This document shows positions 1 through 9,280 of a stretch of DNA of 64,000 nt, piece by piece (position 1 is the first letter of the stretch; every line of letters starts with the position of its first letter). The position numbers were made by a program, and so were the translations under genes. The stretch is from NCBI RefSeq assembly GCF_003999255.1, contig NZ_CP034791.1, positions 393,501 to 457,500 on the forward strand. Reading direction: 5' to 3'. The notes beneath the pieces are model-generated. The model did no database searches, was not told the origin of the DNA, and saw only the letters and a list, made by a program, of their open reading frames with translations. The stretch is from Caldicellulosiruptor changbaiensis (lineage in GTDB: Bacteria; Bacillota; Thermoanaerobacteria; Caldicellulosiruptorales; Caldicellulosiruptoraceae).

Positions 1-2
1 TT

Positions 3-974
3 CAAGATGTCGAGGCTGTGCTTGAAAAAAATAAAATAGAGTATGAAGTCTTTGATGGGGTAAAGAGCAATCCAGACTTTGAAAATGTTGATATGGCAGC
101 AGAAAAAGCAAAAAAGGTAAAGGCAGATTTTATAATTGCGATAGGTGGGGGGTCTGTAATTGATGCTGCTAAAGCAGTAGCTGCGATGGTGACAAATGGA
201 TTCGAGGCTGAAGAACTATTTTCAAAAAAGATAAGCAATATGCCTTTACCTATCATAGCTATACCAACTACAGCAGGCACAGGTAGTGAAGTTACTCCTT
301 ATTCAATCTTAACTTCTCATAAAGATGGTACAAAAAAGAATTTTTATAATCAACACAATTTCCCTGTAGTAGCTTTGTTAGATCCACGATATACTTTAAG
401 TTTGTCATATGAAGTTACAGTTGATACTATGTTAGATGCTTTTTCACATTTGGTAGAGGGATATTTTTCAAAAAAGTATAATATCTTATACCAGGGATTT
501 GTAGAAAATGGCTTAAAGTATTTAGGAAAGTCACTAAAGGATATAGAAAAAGGTACAATTGATATACAAACCAGAGAAATGCTACTCTTTTCCTCTTTGT
601 TAGGAGGGATAGTAATTGCTCATACAGGCACATCTTTTGTCCATGCAATGGGTTATCCTTTGACCTATTATAAAGATATTCCCCATGGAAGAGCTAATGG
701 TATATTAATTTCAGAATTTCTTAGATTTTATCTTGATTCGGAAAAAGATAAGGTATTGAATGTATTGGGACTGTTGGGTTTAAGAAGCATAGAAGAGTTG
801 GAGAATATAATAGATAATTTGATAAAAGACAAAATTGTTATCCTTAAGTTTACAGACGAGGAACTTAAACATTACACTACGATTGCATTTAGTTCACCAA
901 ATATTTTGAATAGTAGTAAACCAATTAATGAGACTGGTATATATGAAATTTACAAAAGGATATTTTTAAAATGA
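3..974 (+). CDS. Iron-containing alcohol dehydrogenase, 3' part (5' end outside window)
   Basis: The frame is open from the first bases of the window, so the N-terminus lies upstream; about 323 residues are visible. GGGSVIDAAKAV is the nucleotide-binding motif of type III (Fe-dependent) alcohol dehydrogenases, followed by [15 protein letters not shown]. Metal-ligand histidines are expected in DAFSHLVEG, HAMGYPLT and DIPHGRANG. The gene ends 38 bases before the pucR-type regulator and lies in the same direction as the pyrimidine-degradation genes. From that context I infer it could reduce malonate semialdehyde to 3-hydroxypropionate, but the family has broad substrates and sequence alone does not decide this. 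The family call is firm; the substrate is a guess. Confidence 0.85.
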   Translation, partial: QDVEAVLEKNKIEYEVFDGVKSNPDFENVDMAAEKAKKVKADFIIAIGGGSVIDAAKAVAAMVTNGFEAEELFSKKISNMPLPIIAIPTTAGTGSEVTPYSILTSHKDGTKKNFYNQHNFPVVALLDPRYTLSLSYEVTVDTMLDAFSHLVEGYFSKKYNILYQGFVENGLKYLGKSLKDIEKGTIDIQTREMLLFSSLLGGIVIAHTGTSFVHAMGYPLTYYKDIPHGRANGILISEFLRFYLDSEKDKVLNVLGLLGLRSIEELENIIDNLIKDKIVILKFTDEELKHYTTIAFSSPNILNSSKPINETGIYEIYKRIFLK

Positions 975-1012
975 AAACCTAATTTTAGGTTTAATCAGAA
1001 GGTGAAGACATT

Positions 1013-2260
1013 ATGATTAAATGCAAAGAGATTCTCTCTTTGCCTGCCTTGAAAGATTTGAGATTAGTTGCTGGTGAGAATGGTCTTGATAGAAATTTGA
1101 CATGGATTCATATATCAGATGTTCCTGAGGTTGCTGAATATGTTCAAGGTGGGGAGTTGCTCTTCACAACAGGACTTTACATAAGGAATGATGCCGAGAA
1201 ATGGATTAAGTTAATTCAAAAAATAAATGAAAAAAATTTGGCTGGATTAGTTATAAATGTAGGACCGTATATTGACGATATTCCTTTCGAGGTTGCTAAA
1301 TGTGCGGAAAGTTTGGACTTTCCTCTTTTTAAATTACCTTGGGATGTAAAACTTGTTGAGGTTACTAAAGAGATTTGTGACTATATTATAAAAAGGCGGA
1401 TAGAAGAGAGAAATAAAAACGAACTGCTTGAGAATATTTTATTCGGTGATTTTGATGCTAACGAGAATGAAATTTTATTTTCTAAAGCTGAATACTACGG
1501 ATATAAACTGGACCAAAGACATTGTATTGTAATAGTTGATATAGATAACTTTGGAGAATTTTTAAAAAAACATGACATAAAAGAAGAGCAAACAATTACC
1601 GAAATAAAGTATAAATTACAGCAGATTGTAACTAATACATTCGAAGAGTTTAATAAAAAATTTCTTTGGATATTCAAAAAAGATTCTATCATCTTAATGG
1701 TGAGATGTTTAGAAAACCAAAGTGAATTTTCACTGAGACCTATTCTAAACACTATTAAAGAAAGAATAAGTCAAAGGTTAAAACCACTTACCGTGAGCAT
1801 AGGTGTTGGCAAGTGCTATTCTGAGATTAGTCAAATGCAGAAAAGTTTTAAAGAGGCTGAAAAGGCTCTGAAGTTCGCACATTGTATAAAAAGAGGCAAT
1901 TCAATTGCCTATTATTCAGAAATGGGAGTCTTTTGCCTGTTGTATGAATTTGAGAGACACAAAGAAAAGTTGGAAGAATTTTGCAAACAAATGTTAGGAC
2001 CATTAAAAAAGTATGATGAAGAAAATCAAACAGAACTTTTAAAAACATTGGAGGTTTTTTTAGATGAAAATTGCAATATGGTACATTCAGCAAAAAAGAT
2101 GTTTATTCACAGGAGTACTCTTATGTATCGATTAAAAAAGATTGAAGAAATTTTGGGTATTGAGATTTCAAACAGTGAAAATAGATTTAATTTAAAACTA
2201 GCATTAGAGGTAAACAAGTTTTTAGATTCATACAGAATGAAGGAGAATGAATATGAATAA
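1013..2260 (+). CDS. PucR-family transcriptional regulator
   Basis: 415 residues with the PucR layout. Residues about 5-125 are the N-terminal PucR sensing domain (LPALKDLRLVAGENGLDRN, then WIHISDVPEVAEYV and GGELLFTTG). A CdaR/GGDEF-like middle region follows, and the C-terminal helix-turn-helix lies around residues 350-410 (FIHRSTLMYRLKKIEEILG). PucR proteins usually control purine or other nitrogen-ring catabolism in response to a nucleobase-related ligand. The gene sits between the Fe-alcohol dehydrogenase and the NCS1 transporter, all co-directional, so it most likely controls the catabolic genes that follow. Start ATG is preceded by AGAAGGTGAAG. Regulator family is confident; ligand is inferred from neighbours. 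Confidence 0.88.
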   Translation: MIKCKEILSLPALKDLRLVAGENGLDRNLTWIHISDVPEVAEYVQGGELLFTTGLYIRNDAEKWIKLIQKINEKNLAGLVINVGPYIDDIPFEVAKCAESLDFPLFKLPWDVKLVEVTKEICDYIIKRRIEERNKNELLENILFGDFDANENEILFSKAEYYGYKLDQRHCIVIVDIDNFGEFLKKHDIKEEQTITEIKYKLQQIVTNTFEEFNKKFLWIFKKDSIILMVRCLENQSEFSLRPILNTIKERISQRLKPLTVSIGVGKCYSEISQMQKSFKEAEKALKFAHCIKRGNSIAYYSEMGVFCLLYEFERHKEKLEEFCKQMLGPLKKYDEENQTELLKTLEVFLDENCNMVHSAKKMFIHRSTLMYRLKKIEEILGIEISNSENRFNLKLALEVNKFLDSYRMKENEYE

Positions 2261-2322
2261 TTAATACTTTCTGTACGATGACAAAAAGAAGAAGAAAGGC
2301 TAAAATAAAATCAAGAGTTGGC

Positions 2323-2369
2323 AAAGGCGCCAGCAGAGAGGGATAATATACCCTCTTGTTGGCGCCTTT
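2323..2369 (+). terminator. Long GC-rich hairpin between pucR and the transporter gene
   Basis: AAAGGCGCCAGCAGAGAGGG pairs with CCCTCTTGTTGGCGCCTTT around an 8-base loop, giving a stem of nearly 20 pairs. It is followed by a poor T-tract (TTTAGTATTTT) and, 28 bases on, by the NCS1 start codon with its GGGAGG site. It could terminate the pucR transcript, act as an attenuator for the downstream operon, or stabilise the 5' end of its mRNA. No known riboswitch motif was recognised. Confidence 0.6.
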
Positions 2370-2396
2370 AGTATTTTAAAAGGGAGGTTTGTAAAA

Positions 2397-3845
2397 ATGT
2401 TAAAGGAACAGAATTATGATAGAGAACTTTACAATGAGGATTTAGCTCCTACAACTGAAAATCAAAGAACATGGACTACTTATCACTATGTTGCTTTATG
2501 GCTTGGAATGAGCATATGTATCCCGACTTTTATGTTAGCATCAGGATTAATTGCTGGTGGTATGAGTTGGAAACAAGCAATATTTACCATCTTCTTGGGA
2601 AATGTTATTGTACTTATTCCTATGATCTTGAATGGTCATCCAGGAACAAAGTATGGAATTAACTTTCCAGTATTTGCAAGATTGGCTTTTGGGGTAAAGG
2701 GTGCAAACATTCCAGCTATCATGCGCGCTATTGTAGCGTGCGGGTGGTTTGGTATTCAAACGTGGATTGGTGGTGAAGCATTAAATGCTTTTATTAGTGA
2801 GGTAGTACCTGGATGGAAAGGCTTTTCACTTGGTATATGGATTAGTTTCATCGTGTTTTGGATTTTGAATATGTGGATTGTATTAAAGGGAATGGAGATG
2901 GTAAAAAGATTCGAAAGTTTTTCTGCGCCAATATTGATTATAGCCTCTTTAGCTTTGTTGGCATGGGCGATCTTTGCAGCAAAAGGCTTGGGCAACTTAC
3001 TTTCCCAGCCTTCAAAGTTTAAAACATTTGGAGAGTTTTTTAAGTTCTTTATTCCATCTTTAACTGGTGTAATAGGATTTTGGGCAACACTCTCCTTAAA
3101 CATTCCTGATTTTACGCGGTTTGCAAAAGATCAAAAATCTCAAGCTGTGGGACAGGCAATAGGGTTACCGTTGTCAATGACATTCTTTTCATTTATAGGT
3201 GTGGTTGTTGCTTCAGCGAGCGCTGTTGTGTATGGGCAAGCTATTTGGGATCCAGTTACATTGATATCAAAGTTTAATAATCCTATTGTGGCACTTGTTA
3301 GTGCATTTGTTGTGAGTATTGTTACTCTTACTACCAATATTGCAGCAAATGTTGTGTCACCGGCTTATGATTTTACTAACTTATTTCCCAAAATTTTGAA
3401 CTTCAAAAAAGGAGCTATTGTTACCGGAATTATTGGGATAATAATAATGCCATGGAAATTATTGTCAGACTATAGCACCTACATTTTTAGTTGGTTAAAC
3501 GGATATGCTGCTTTCTTAGGACCTATAGCTGGTATATTGATCGTGGATTATTACTTGATCAGAAATACTAATATCGATGTTAGTGAACTTTTTAGACTAA
3601 ATGGCAGATATAGTTATTCTAATGGATATAATTCAAGAGCAATTATCGCACTAGTAATTGGAATATTAGTGGGAATTATAGGAAGAGTTATTCCACAGTT
3701 AAAGACTTTATATGATTATGCATGGTTTGTAGGATTCTTTATATCTGGTATTATATATTACATTCTGATGGTTGGAGAAAAGAAAATTGAAGAAATAAAT
3801 ATGAGCAAAGAGGATGCTTATGCTAAGGCAGGTGAAACTTATTAA
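2397..3845 (+). CDS. NCS1-family nucleobase:cation symporter
   Basis: 482 residues, mostly hydrophobic, consistent with the usual 12 membrane segments. The N-terminal stretch NEDLAPTTENQRTW, then FMLASGLIAGGMSWKQA and NGHPGTKYGINFPVFAR, are characteristic of NCS1 transporters for uracil, cytosine, allantoin or hydantoin. The protein acts in the cytoplasmic membrane and imports its substrate with Na+ or H+. It is the first gene of the run dihydropyrimidinase, amidohydrolase, aminotransferase, PreA, so uracil/thymine or dihydropyrimidine uptake is the likely role. Start ATG follows AAGGGAGGTTTGTAAAA. Family certain; exact substrate inferred from context. Confidence 0.9.
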   Translation: MLKEQNYDRELYNEDLAPTTENQRTWTTYHYVALWLGMSICIPTFMLASGLIAGGMSWKQAIFTIFLGNVIVLIPMILNGHPGTKYGINFPVFARLAFGVKGANIPAIMRAIVACGWFGIQTWIGGEALNAFISEVVPGWKGFSLGIWISFIVFWILNMWIVLKGMEMVKRFESFSAPILIIASLALLAWAIFAAKGLGNLLSQPSKFKTFGEFFKFFIPSLTGVIGFWATLSLNIPDFTRFAKDQKSQAVGQAIGLPLSMTFFSFIGVVVASASAVVYGQAIWDPVTLISKFNNPIVALVSAFVVSIVTLTTNIAANVVSPAYDFTNLFPKILNFKKGAIVTGIIGIIIMPWKLLSDYSTYIFSWLNGYAAFLGPIAGILIVDYYLIRNTNIDVSELFRLNGRYSYSNGYNSRAIIALVIGILVGIIGRVIPQLKTLYDYAWFVGFFISGIIYYILMVGEKKIEEINMSKEDAYAKAGETY

Positions 3846-3882
3846 ATTTTGAGATTTTAGAACAAAGGAGATGAGGGCAAAT

Positions 3883-5274
3883 ATGAAAGCTTATGATATG
3901 GTTATAAAAAACGGAATAATAGTTACTGCAACAGATGTTTATAAAGCTGATATAGGAATAAAAAACGAAAAAATTATAGAAATAGCCAAAGAAATCGATT
4001 CTAATAGTGCTGGAAACGTTATTGACGCGACTGATAAATATGTTTTTCCGGGAGCTATAGATGTGCATACGCACTTAGACATGCCATTTGGTGGAACAGT
4101 ATCGAGTGACAATTTTGAAACAGGAACAGTAGCTGCAGCATATGGTGGAACGACAACTATTATTGACTTTGCTCTTCAGTCAAAAGGGGAGTCATTAAAA
4201 AAGGCATTGGAGATTTGGCACAATAAAGCGCAAGGCAAAGCTTTTATAGATTACGGATTTCATATTGCAATTACAGATATGAATGATGAGATACTTGATG
4301 AAATGAAAGAACTCATTAAAGAAGGTTATCCAAGTTTTAAGCTTTTTATGACATATGAAGGTTTGCGAGTGAATGATGATGTACTTTTAAAAGCTTTGCT
4401 TTTAGCAAAAGAAGAAGGTGGGTTAATTTGCGTCCATGCGGAGAATTTTTATATAATTGACTATTTAGTAAAGAAGTTCATAAGAGAAGGTAAGACTCAT
4501 CCTAAATTTCATGCTCTGAGTAGACCAACTATTGCAGAATGGGAAGCTGTGAGTCGGGCCGTAAAGATTGCCCAGTTTGCTAATGCACCATTGTATATTG
4601 TGCATTTGAGCTGTATGGAAGCGTTAAAAGAGGTCACATATGCGAGAAATCGGGGATTACCAATTATGGCCGAAACATGTCCACAGTATCTGTTGCTAAG
4701 TGAAGAAAGATATGAAGAAGAAGGCTTCAATGGCGCGAAGTATGTTATGTCTCCGCCTTTGAGATCATCAGAACATCTTCAGGCTTTATGGGAAGGGCTA
4801 AAATGTGGGCAGCTTCAGGTAGTTTCAACTGATCATTGTCCATTTTTTTTGAAAGGGCAAAAAGACCTTGGCAAAGATTCTTTTGATAAGATACCAAATG
4901 GAGCTCCAGGGATTGAGCTAAGACTTGCATTGTTATTTAGCTATGGGGTAATGACAAAGCGCATTACACTTCAGCAATTTGTAGAAATCATTTCCACAAA
5001 CCCGGCTAAGATATTTGGCTTATATCCACAAAAAGGGACCATCGCAATAGGAAGTGATGCTGATCTGGTTATATTTGATCCAAGTATTGAAAGGAGAGTC
5101 ACTAAAGAGTTGCTACACGAAAATGTTGATTATACACCTTATGAAGGTTTTAGGATAACCGGTTTGCCTGTGGCAACTATTGTTAGAGGTGAAGTAGTAA
5201 TAAAAGATGGAAAGCTTGTGGGACAAAAAGGATATGGTAAATTTTTGAAAAGAAAAAATCTGATGGTGGTGTGA
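3883..5274 (+). CDS. Dihydropyrimidinase / D-hydantoinase
   Basis: 463 residues of the cyclic amidohydrolase superfamily. DVHTHLDMPFGG supplies metal-binding histidines, the Lys in PSFKLFMTYEG is the expected carbamylated bridging lysine, and HAEN, IVHLS and STDHCPF supply the remaining metal histidines and catalytic Asp. The enzyme opens dihydrouracil or hydantoin rings to N-carbamoyl amino acids. An in-frame ATG lies at 3871, but AAAGGAG abuts it directly, so the ATG at 3883 with a 12-base spacer is the better start. It lies 37 bases after the transporter and is followed by an M20 amidohydrolase that could take the product. Family assignment is very secure; dihydrouracil as substrate rests on the neighbours. 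Confidence 0.93.
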   Translation: MKAYDMVIKNGIIVTATDVYKADIGIKNEKIIEIAKEIDSNSAGNVIDATDKYVFPGAIDVHTHLDMPFGGTVSSDNFETGTVAAAYGGTTTIIDFALQSKGESLKKALEIWHNKAQGKAFIDYGFHIAITDMNDEILDEMKELIKEGYPSFKLFMTYEGLRVNDDVLLKALLLAKEEGGLICVHAENFYIIDYLVKKFIREGKTHPKFHALSRPTIAEWEAVSRAVKIAQFANAPLYIVHLSCMEALKEVTYARNRGLPIMAETCPQYLLLSEERYEEEGFNGAKYVMSPPLRSSEHLQALWEGLKCGQLQVVSTDHCPFFLKGQKDLGKDSFDKIPNGAPGIELRLALLFSYGVMTKRITLQQFVEIISTNPAKIFGLYPQKGTIAIGSDADLVIFDPSIERRVTKELLHENVDYTPYEGFRITGLPVATIVRGEVVIKDGKLVGQKGYGKFLKRKNLMVV

Positions 5275-5319
5275 TTAAAAATAATTTGTCAAAAAATAAT
5301 GGGAAGGGGTTGGTTAAAA

Positions 5320-6543
5320 ATGATTTGGACTGAGATTATCAGATGTAGTAATGATTTCAAAGAAGATGTGATTGCTTTTGCGCAAAAACTTATTCAAACT
5401 CCCAGCCTTAGTGGTAGTGAGGGTGATGTGGCAGAGTTGTGCTTGAACGAGATGAAAAAACTGGGTTATGATGAAGTTTTCATAGATGATATAGGGAATG
5501 TGGTTGGCATAATTAAAGGTACTGGCAATGGACCTAACATAATGTTCAACTCACATATGGATCATGTAGACCCCGGTGATGAGTCAAACTGGGAATATCC
5601 ACCTTATGGCGGCATAATAGCTGATGGTTACATTCATGGTAGGGCAGCAAGTGATGTGAAGGGTGGCTTAGCGGCTCAAATCTATGCAGGTGGAGTACTG
5701 AAAAAGCTTGGTATAAAACTAAAGGGAGATTTTATATTCACAGGAGTGGTTCAAGAAGAACCGGCTGAGATGTTTGGTATGAGATACTTATGTGATAAAA
5801 CATTTGCCCAAAAAGGCATTAAATTTGATCTTATGGTTTCTTCTGAGGCTACTTCAATGGACATATATTTGGGGCATCGGGGAAGGATAGAGTTGGAAAT
5901 AGTAACAAAGGGTAGAACAAGTCATGGAAGCGCTCCTTGGCGGGGTATAAATGCTATAACTCTTATGGTTCCTGTAATAACTGAAATTCAGAAATTAGCC
6001 AAAAATTTGCCGAAACATGAATTTTTGGGTCAATCCACGATAGCGCCTACTATAATTAGCTGCAGTCCAGGACGATTATCTATAATACCGGATAGGTGTA
6101 CACTTTGTGTAGATAGGCGAATTGTTCCTGGCGAAACAAAAGAAGAAGTGTTAAGCCAAATTCAACAAATATTAGATATGTTAAAACAAAGTGTGCCAAA
6201 TTTCAATGCAGAGGTCAGGATAAGAAAGGTTGTTGAGACTTCGTATAAAGGATATTCTGAAGAATGTGAAAAATATATGATGCCATGGTATGTTGAGCCA
6301 GACCATCCATTTGTAATAAAAGCAGTTGAGGCATTGAAACAGATAGGACAAAATCCAGGTTTTGGCAAATGGGATTTTGGGACAGATGCAAGTTATGTTA
6401 CTGGTGTGCTTGGTATTCCTACTATTGGATATTCTTGTATGGAAGAAAAGTATGCGCATACGCCATATGACCGCGTTAAGATAGATGATTTGATAAAGTC
6501 TGTAGCGGGTAATGCCGCTATTGCATATAACATTGCGGGATAA
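5320..6543 (+). CDS. M20-family amidohydrolase (YgeY-like), probable N-carbamoyl-amino-acid hydrolase
   Basis: 407 residues. Di-zinc M20 motifs are all visible: NSHMDHVDPGD, GRAASDVKGG, the catalytic glutamate in VVQEEPAE, the metal ligand in SSEAT, and the C-terminal YAHTPYDRV. It resembles the YgeY branch found beside hydantoinases in enteric bacteria. In this setting it is the best candidate for beta-ureidopropionase activity, cutting N-carbamoyl-beta-alanine to beta-alanine, CO2 and ammonia; peptidase or deacetylase activity cannot be excluded. An upstream in-frame ATG at 5299 exists, but GGGAAGGGG at 5301-5309 sits correctly before ATG 5320. It shares the operon with dihydropyrimidinase upstream and aminotransferase downstream. 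Confidence 0.82.
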   Translation: MIWTEIIRCSNDFKEDVIAFAQKLIQTPSLSGSEGDVAELCLNEMKKLGYDEVFIDDIGNVVGIIKGTGNGPNIMFNSHMDHVDPGDESNWEYPPYGGIIADGYIHGRAASDVKGGLAAQIYAGGVLKKLGIKLKGDFIFTGVVQEEPAEMFGMRYLCDKTFAQKGIKFDLMVSSEATSMDIYLGHRGRIELEIVTKGRTSHGSAPWRGINAITLMVPVITEIQKLAKNLPKHEFLGQSTIAPTIISCSPGRLSIIPDRCTLCVDRRIVPGETKEEVLSQIQQILDMLKQSVPNFNAEVRIRKVVETSYKGYSEECEKYMMPWYVEPDHPFVIKAVEALKQIGQNPGFGKWDFGTDASYVTGVLGIPTIGYSCMEEKYAHTPYDRVKIDDLIKSVAGNAAIAYNIAG

Positions 6544-6575
6544 GAAATAAGCTCAAGGGGTGAAATATTTTTAAA

Positions 6576-7898
6576 ATGGACATTAGGCAACAACAACATG
6601 TAAATGAACGCGATTATGTACTGTTTCCATGGTCTGTTCAATCAAAGGTAAATCCAATTAACATAGTAAAAGGTGAAGGAATATATTTTTGGGATGACAA
6701 AGGAAATAGGTATATGGATTTTGCTTCGCAATTAGTCAATTTAAATATTGGATTTAACCATCCTAAGGTAATCAAAGCGATAAAAGAACAAGCGGAAAAA
6801 CTATGTTATATTGCACCATCATTTGGTAATGAAGCACGAGCAAAGCTGGCAAAAAAGATAGTGGAAATTACTCCTTCAAATATTTCTAAGTGTTTTTTTA
6901 CTACAAGTGGTGCAGATGCTAATGAAAACGCTATAAAAATAGCTAGATTTTTCACAGGGAAACAAAAAATTATTGCACGTTATCGTTCGTATCACGGTGC
7001 CACCTTTGGTGCTATCTCGGTGAGCGGTGATCCAAGAAGATTTGCAGCTGAGCCAGCCTTAAATGGAATTATAAGGGTATTAGATCCGTACTGTTATCGA
7101 TGCCCCTTTGACAAAGAGTATCCTCAATGCCATATCGAATGTGCAGAGCATGTGAGAGAGATAATCCAGTTTGAAAACCCAGATTCAATTGCAGCTATGA
7201 TAATTGAACCAATAACAGGAAGTAACGGGATTTTCATACCACCTGTTGAATACATGAAAAGAATCAGAGAAATTTGTGATGAATATGGAATATTACTAAT
7301 CGCAGATGAAGTAATGACTGGATTTGGGAGAACTGGCGAGTGGTTTGGTGTAAACTTGTATGGTATAGAACCTGATATTATGACCATGGCAAAAGGGTGT
7401 AATTCTGGCTATGTTCCTCTGGGTATTGTTGCAGTTTCAAGCAAGATAGCAGAGTATTTTGAAGATAAAATGCTTTACTGTGGACTTACCTATAGTGGTC
7501 ATCCATTGGCTTGTGCAGCTGCCTTAGCTACTATCGAGGCGTATGAAGAAGAAGGGATTATAGAGAATGCAAGGGCAATGGGAAATCTTCTGACCGAATA
7601 CCTAAAAAAGATAAAGATGAATCATATTTGTGTTGGAGATGTAAGAAATGCTGGGCTTTTTGGATGTATAGAATTGGTAAAAGATAGGAAAACAAAAGAA
7701 CCTCTTTGTCCATGGAATGGATCTTCTGCTATAATGGATAGAATAAAGGAAGAATTGTGGAATGAAGGACTTTACCTTTATATCAGATGGAATTATATAT
7801 TTCTTGCTCCTCCGCTTATTATTAACCAACAACAACTAGAAGAAGGAATGAAATTGGTTGATGAAAAGCTTCATATGGTAGATAAGCTAATTTCTTGA
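6576..7898 (+). CDS. Class III pyridoxal-phosphate aminotransferase, probable beta-alanine aminotransferase
   Basis: 440 residues, normal length for the family. FFTTSGADANENAIKIAR is the cofactor phosphate-binding region, IADEVMTGFGRTG carries the Asp that contacts the pyridine nitrogen, and the Lys of TMAKGCNSG is the Schiff-base lysine. A Cys cluster (YCYRCPFDKEYPQC, then HIEC) forms a C-x2-C-x8-C-x3-C insertion seen in some class III enzymes. After the hydantoinase and amidohydrolase, transamination of beta-alanine to malonate semialdehyde is the natural step; 4-aminobutyrate or another omega-amino acid is possible. It follows the amidohydrolase by 32 bases and precedes preA by 16. Confidence 0.87.
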   Translation: MDIRQQQHVNERDYVLFPWSVQSKVNPINIVKGEGIYFWDDKGNRYMDFASQLVNLNIGFNHPKVIKAIKEQAEKLCYIAPSFGNEARAKLAKKIVEITPSNISKCFFTTSGADANENAIKIARFFTGKQKIIARYRSYHGATFGAISVSGDPRRFAAEPALNGIIRVLDPYCYRCPFDKEYPQCHIECAEHVREIIQFENPDSIAAMIIEPITGSNGIFIPPVEYMKRIREICDEYGILLIADEVMTGFGRTGEWFGVNLYGIEPDIMTMAKGCNSGYVPLGIVAVSSKIAEYFEDKMLYCGLTYSGHPLACAAALATIEAYEEEGIIENARAMGNLLTEYLKKIKMNHICVGDVRNAGLFGCIELVKDRKTKEPLCPWNGSSAIMDRIKEELWNEGLYLYIRWNYIFLAPPLIINQQQLEEGMKLVDEKLHMVDKLIS

Positions 7899-7914
7899 AA
7901 AGAGGGTGATATTA

Positions 7915-9120
7915 ATGACGATGATAGATATTACAACAAGCTTTTGTGGTATAGAGTTGCCTAATCCATTTATCTTAGCCTCAGGTCCACCTACATCAGA
8001 TGGCAGAAAGATAATAAAGGCTTTTGAGAATGGTTGGGGTGGAGCCATTGTAAAAACGTTGAAACCTGACCATTTAGAAGTTGTAGATGTAGGACCACGT
8101 TTTGCTGTTTTGAAAAGCAAAAAAGGCGAGATAATAGGTTTTCAAAATATAGAACTTGTTTCAACACGCAGTTTGGATGTATGGCTCGAAGAAATAAAAG
8201 AGATAAAAAAATATTATCCTGCTCATGTTTTAATTGGTAGTATAATGGCGGATGTTAAAAAGGGCAGTTGGCAGGATATGGCTTATAAGGTTCAAAAAGC
8301 AGGAGTTGATGCTATAGAACTCAATTTTTCATGTCCTCATGGTATGCCTGAAAAAGGAGTTGGAGCTGCAATAGGACAAAATGCTGATTTGACTGAGGAG
8401 ATAACCAGATGGGTAAAAGAAGCAGTCGATGTTCCTGTTATTGTAAAATTAACACCTAATGTTACCGATATTACTGAAATAGCAAAGGCGGCCTTAAAAG
8501 GTGGAGCTGATGCGATAAGTGCTATAAATACTGTTCAGTGTCTTATTGGAATAGATTTAGATACCTTAGAACCTCTACCTTCTGTTGATGGTTACTCTAC
8601 ATTTGGCGGATATTCAGGTATTGCCATAAAACCGATAGGTTTAAGGGCAGTTGCACAGATAGCAAAAACGGTCAGTGTTCCAATATTGGCAACAGGTGGA
8701 GTAAGTAAATGGGAAGATGCAGTAGAATATCTCCTTGTAGGAGCTTGTGTAGTCCAAGTTTGCACTCAAGTGATGTTAGAGGGATATGGCATTATACGTT
8801 CATTTATTGATGGGTTAAAAAGATTTTTGATGGATAAAGATATGCAGTCAGTAAGAGAATTAATAGGTCTTTCCTTAGGAAAACTCAAGAGTCACTCTGA
8901 ATTATCATTAAAGAGCAAAAAACCATATATAAGAAAACAGTTATGTAAAAGCTGCTTAAAATGCATGAAAATATCACACGAAGTCGGATGTGGTGCAATA
9001 AAATTAAATGAGTTAGATGGATTGGAAATTGATTATTCACATTGTGACGGATGTTCATTATGTGCTCATGTATGTCCATATGAAGCTATATCTATGTCAG
9101 AAGCAGTTTATAGCTTATAA
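7915..9120 (+). CDS. PreA-type dihydropyrimidine dehydrogenase subunit with C-terminal ferredoxin domain
   Basis: 401 residues. Residues about 1-310 form the FMN-binding dihydroorotate-dehydrogenase-like barrel (LPNPFILASGPPT, ELNFSCPHGMPEKG, PVIVKLTPN, ILATGGVSKWEDA). The C-terminus is a ferredoxin-like domain. Its second cluster motif CDGCSLCAHVCP is canonical, whereas the first reads CKSCLKC then a Cys nine residues on (C-x2-C-x2-C-x8-C), unlike the usual C-x2-C-x2-C-x3-C. The enzyme should reduce uracil or thymine to dihydropyrimidines, or run in reverse. No PreT flavoprotein partner lies nearby, so the electron source is unknown. GTG at 7906 overlaps the AGAGGG site, so ATG 7915 is the better start. 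Last gene of the operon. Confidence 0.88.
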   Translation: MTMIDITTSFCGIELPNPFILASGPPTSDGRKIIKAFENGWGGAIVKTLKPDHLEVVDVGPRFAVLKSKKGEIIGFQNIELVSTRSLDVWLEEIKEIKKYYPAHVLIGSIMADVKKGSWQDMAYKVQKAGVDAIELNFSCPHGMPEKGVGAAIGQNADLTEEITRWVKEAVDVPVIVKLTPNVTDITEIAKAALKGGADAISAINTVQCLIGIDLDTLEPLPSVDGYSTFGGYSGIAIKPIGLRAVAQIAKTVSVPILATGGVSKWEDAVEYLLVGACVVQVCTQVMLEGYGIIRSFIDGLKRFLMDKDMQSVRELIGLSLGKLKSHSELSLKSKKPYIRKQLCKSCLKCMKISHEVGCGAIKLNELDGLEIDYSHCDGCSLCAHVCPYEAISMSEAVYSL

Positions 9121-9237
9121 AAGAGAGTTTTGTAATTTTAATTTAGTATCCAAATCTTATAGCTACTACAAACCTATGTTCGATATTGACCCTAAAAACA
9201 AGAAAACTATAATAGAATTCAAAAGAAAAAGGAACGG

Positions 9238-9280
9238 AAGGCAAAGATGCCTACCGAAAAAGGTATCTTTGCCTTTTTTA
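9238..9280 (+). terminator. Intrinsic terminator of the pyrimidine operon
   Basis: GGCAAAGATGCC pairs with GGTATCTTTGCC (one G-U pair) around a short loop and is followed by six T residues. It lies about 120 bases after preA and closes the operon. Confidence 0.85.
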
